Shown here: positions 5,249 through 6,141 of the stretch, piece after piece
How positions within the stretch are numbered: position 1 is the first letter of the stretch
Layout: each line of letters begins with the position of its first letter
Source: Chromatocurvus sp046260765
GTDB taxonomy: Bacteria > Pseudomonadota > Gammaproteobacteria > Pseudomonadales > Halieaceae
NCBI GenBank assembly: GCA_046260765.1
Contig: JBHEOO010000079.1
Span: 1 to 6,141 of the forward strand
Direction of reading: 5' to 3'
Length of the DNA stretch: 6,141 bases
Program-made: the position numbers and the translations under genes
Notes under the pieces: model-generated
Told to the model about the DNA's origin: nothing
Seen by the model: the letters and a program-made list of their open reading frames with translations, nothing else
Database searches by the model: none

Positions 5249-6141
5249 ATGAGAAGTGAGCACGACAGCGCAGACGGGGACGCGTCAGGGCACAGGGATC
5301 TGGCGCAGGAAAATGCGGCGTTACGCACTGCGCTTTCTGAGGCGCTCGCAAGAGAGGAGTTTTTCCGCGTTATCGCTGAACATGTCGGTGATTATGTTGC
5401 GGTGCTGGATCTCGAGGGGCGTCGCGTCTACAACAGCTCCTCCTACGCTAAGCTGTTTGGCAGCCCCAGCGATCTTGTGGGCACAGATTCCTTTGCCGAA
5501 GTTCACCCCGATGACTTACACACAGTAAAAGCAGCGTTCCGCGAAACGGTGAAGACCGGTCGTGGCCACGTGCTGACGTTCCGTTTCCAGCTGCCCGATC
5601 AAGGCGAGCATTACATGGAATCCTGTGGCGCGCTGGTCCGGGATGATGCTGGCAAACCCCGCCATGTCGTCGTGGTCTCGCGTGATATCACAGACCGTGT
5701 TGTGGACGAGCAACGAATTCTTGAGATGGCCTACCATGATCCTCTGACCGAACTCCCCAACCGCCGTTTGCTGGAGGACCGGATCGATCAGGCAATCCTC
5801 GCCAGCGAACGTAGTGGCAAGTACGGTGCGCTTCTCCTGCTTGATCTCGATAACTTCAAAGAACTCAACGACGAGTGCGGCCATGCCGTTGGCGACGCGC
5901 TTCTGATTGAGACCGCAACGCGCATACTCAGTAGCGTGCGCAAGTCAGACACCGTGGCGCGCCTGGGGGGCGACGAGTTTGTTGTGCTGTTACGTTCGCT
6001 GGATACCGACGAGCAGACGTCGCGGGCGCAGGCGCAACGGCTGGCGGAGAAACTGCGAGTCAAGCTTGCCAAACTCTATCGTCTGCAGGCGAGCAGCAGT
6101 AATGACGAGCAGCCGCCAGCGAACATCGAGCACCGCTGTAC
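5249..6141 (+). CDS. PAS-GGDEF diguanylate cyclase, N-terminal part (gene runs off the right edge)
   Basis: Signalling protein that makes cyclic di-GMP from two GTP. Order of parts over 297 visible residues: a short polar and helical segment (1-37), a PAS sensor domain (about 38-150, ending VVVVSRDITDR), a linker, and a GGDEF domain from about 160 (HDPLTELPNRRLLEDRI). The GGDEF domain shows the metal-binding region LLDLDNFKELND (198-208), GH and GD at 211-212 and 215-216, and an intact GGDEF at 240-244. RKSD at 231-234, five residues before GGDEF, is the RxxD inhibitory site for product feedback. No membrane segment is seen, so it is probably cytoplasmic. An EAL domain may lie beyond the edge. 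Start: ATG at 5249 with AGGGGG (5236-5241) 7 nt upstream. It is divergent from the iron/membrane genes and probably independent of them. The PAS ligand is unknown. Confidence 0.93.
   Translation, partial: MRSEHDSADGDASGHRDLAQENAALRTALSEALAREEFFRVIAEHVGDYVAVLDLEGRRVYNSSSYAKLFGSPSDLVGTDSFAEVHPDDLHTVKAAFRETVKTGRGHVLTFRFQLPDQGEHYMESCGALVRDDAGKPRHVVVVSRDITDRVVDEQRILEMAYHDPLTELPNRRLLEDRIDQAILASERSGKYGALLLLDLDNFKELNDECGHAVGDALLIETATRILSSVRKSDTVARLGGDEFVVLLRSLDTDEQTSRAQAQRLAEKLRVKLAKLYRLQASSSNDEQPPANIEHRC

Overview
The window looks like GC-rich chromosomal DNA from a free-living Gram-negative proteobacterium, most likely a gammaproteobacterium. The outer-membrane TonB-dependent receptor, a Fur-like operator, an SLC13-type anion carrier and a PAS-GGDEF protein all point that way. 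I cannot name a genus from the sequence alone. Protein assignments rest on motif recognition from memory, not on database searches.

Layout: everything up to about 4974 is on the minus strand. In the direction of transcription it runs: a 140-aa four-helix membrane protein (4974-4552); a clear intrinsic terminator (about 4471-4437); a 54-aa single-pass membrane protein (4423-4259); a six-helix ferric-reductase-type b-haem membrane protein (4246-3500); a short stretch of gene debris that also carries a promoter and a Fur-box-like site (about 3239-3499); a 701-aa FecA-like TonB-dependent receptor (3238-1133); a 165-bp spacer; and an SLC13/DASS anion:sodium symporter that runs off the left edge (967-1). 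On the plus strand, a PAS-GGDEF diguanylate cyclase starts at 5249 and runs off the right edge. The divergent region between it and the four-helix gene (4975-5248) holds two different short tandem-repeat arrays and an inverted repeat.

How the genes may work together: the Fur-like site, the FecA-like receptor and the H-x13-H/H-x13-H membrane cytochrome suggest an iron-acquisition locus. The receptor would bring a ferric complex across the outer membrane, and the cytochrome could pass electrons across the inner membrane to reduce ferric iron. No flavin/NAD(P)H domain, ABC transporter, TonB or FecIR-type regulator is visible in the window. The SLC13 carrier could handle a carboxylate such as citrate if the receptor substrate is a ferric-carboxylate complex. 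That link is inference.

The most unusual points are: (1) gene debris upstream of the receptor, with a HigA-type antitoxin fragment abutting a fragment of a response-regulator receiver domain, overlapped by the receptor's promoter and Fur-like site; (2) a strong terminator whose U-tract ends only 13 nt before the start codon of the 54-aa membrane protein, suggesting attenuation or read-through control of the reductase genes; (3) 13-bp and 16-bp tandem repeats upstream of the cyclase. I see no clear evidence of a wholly new system.
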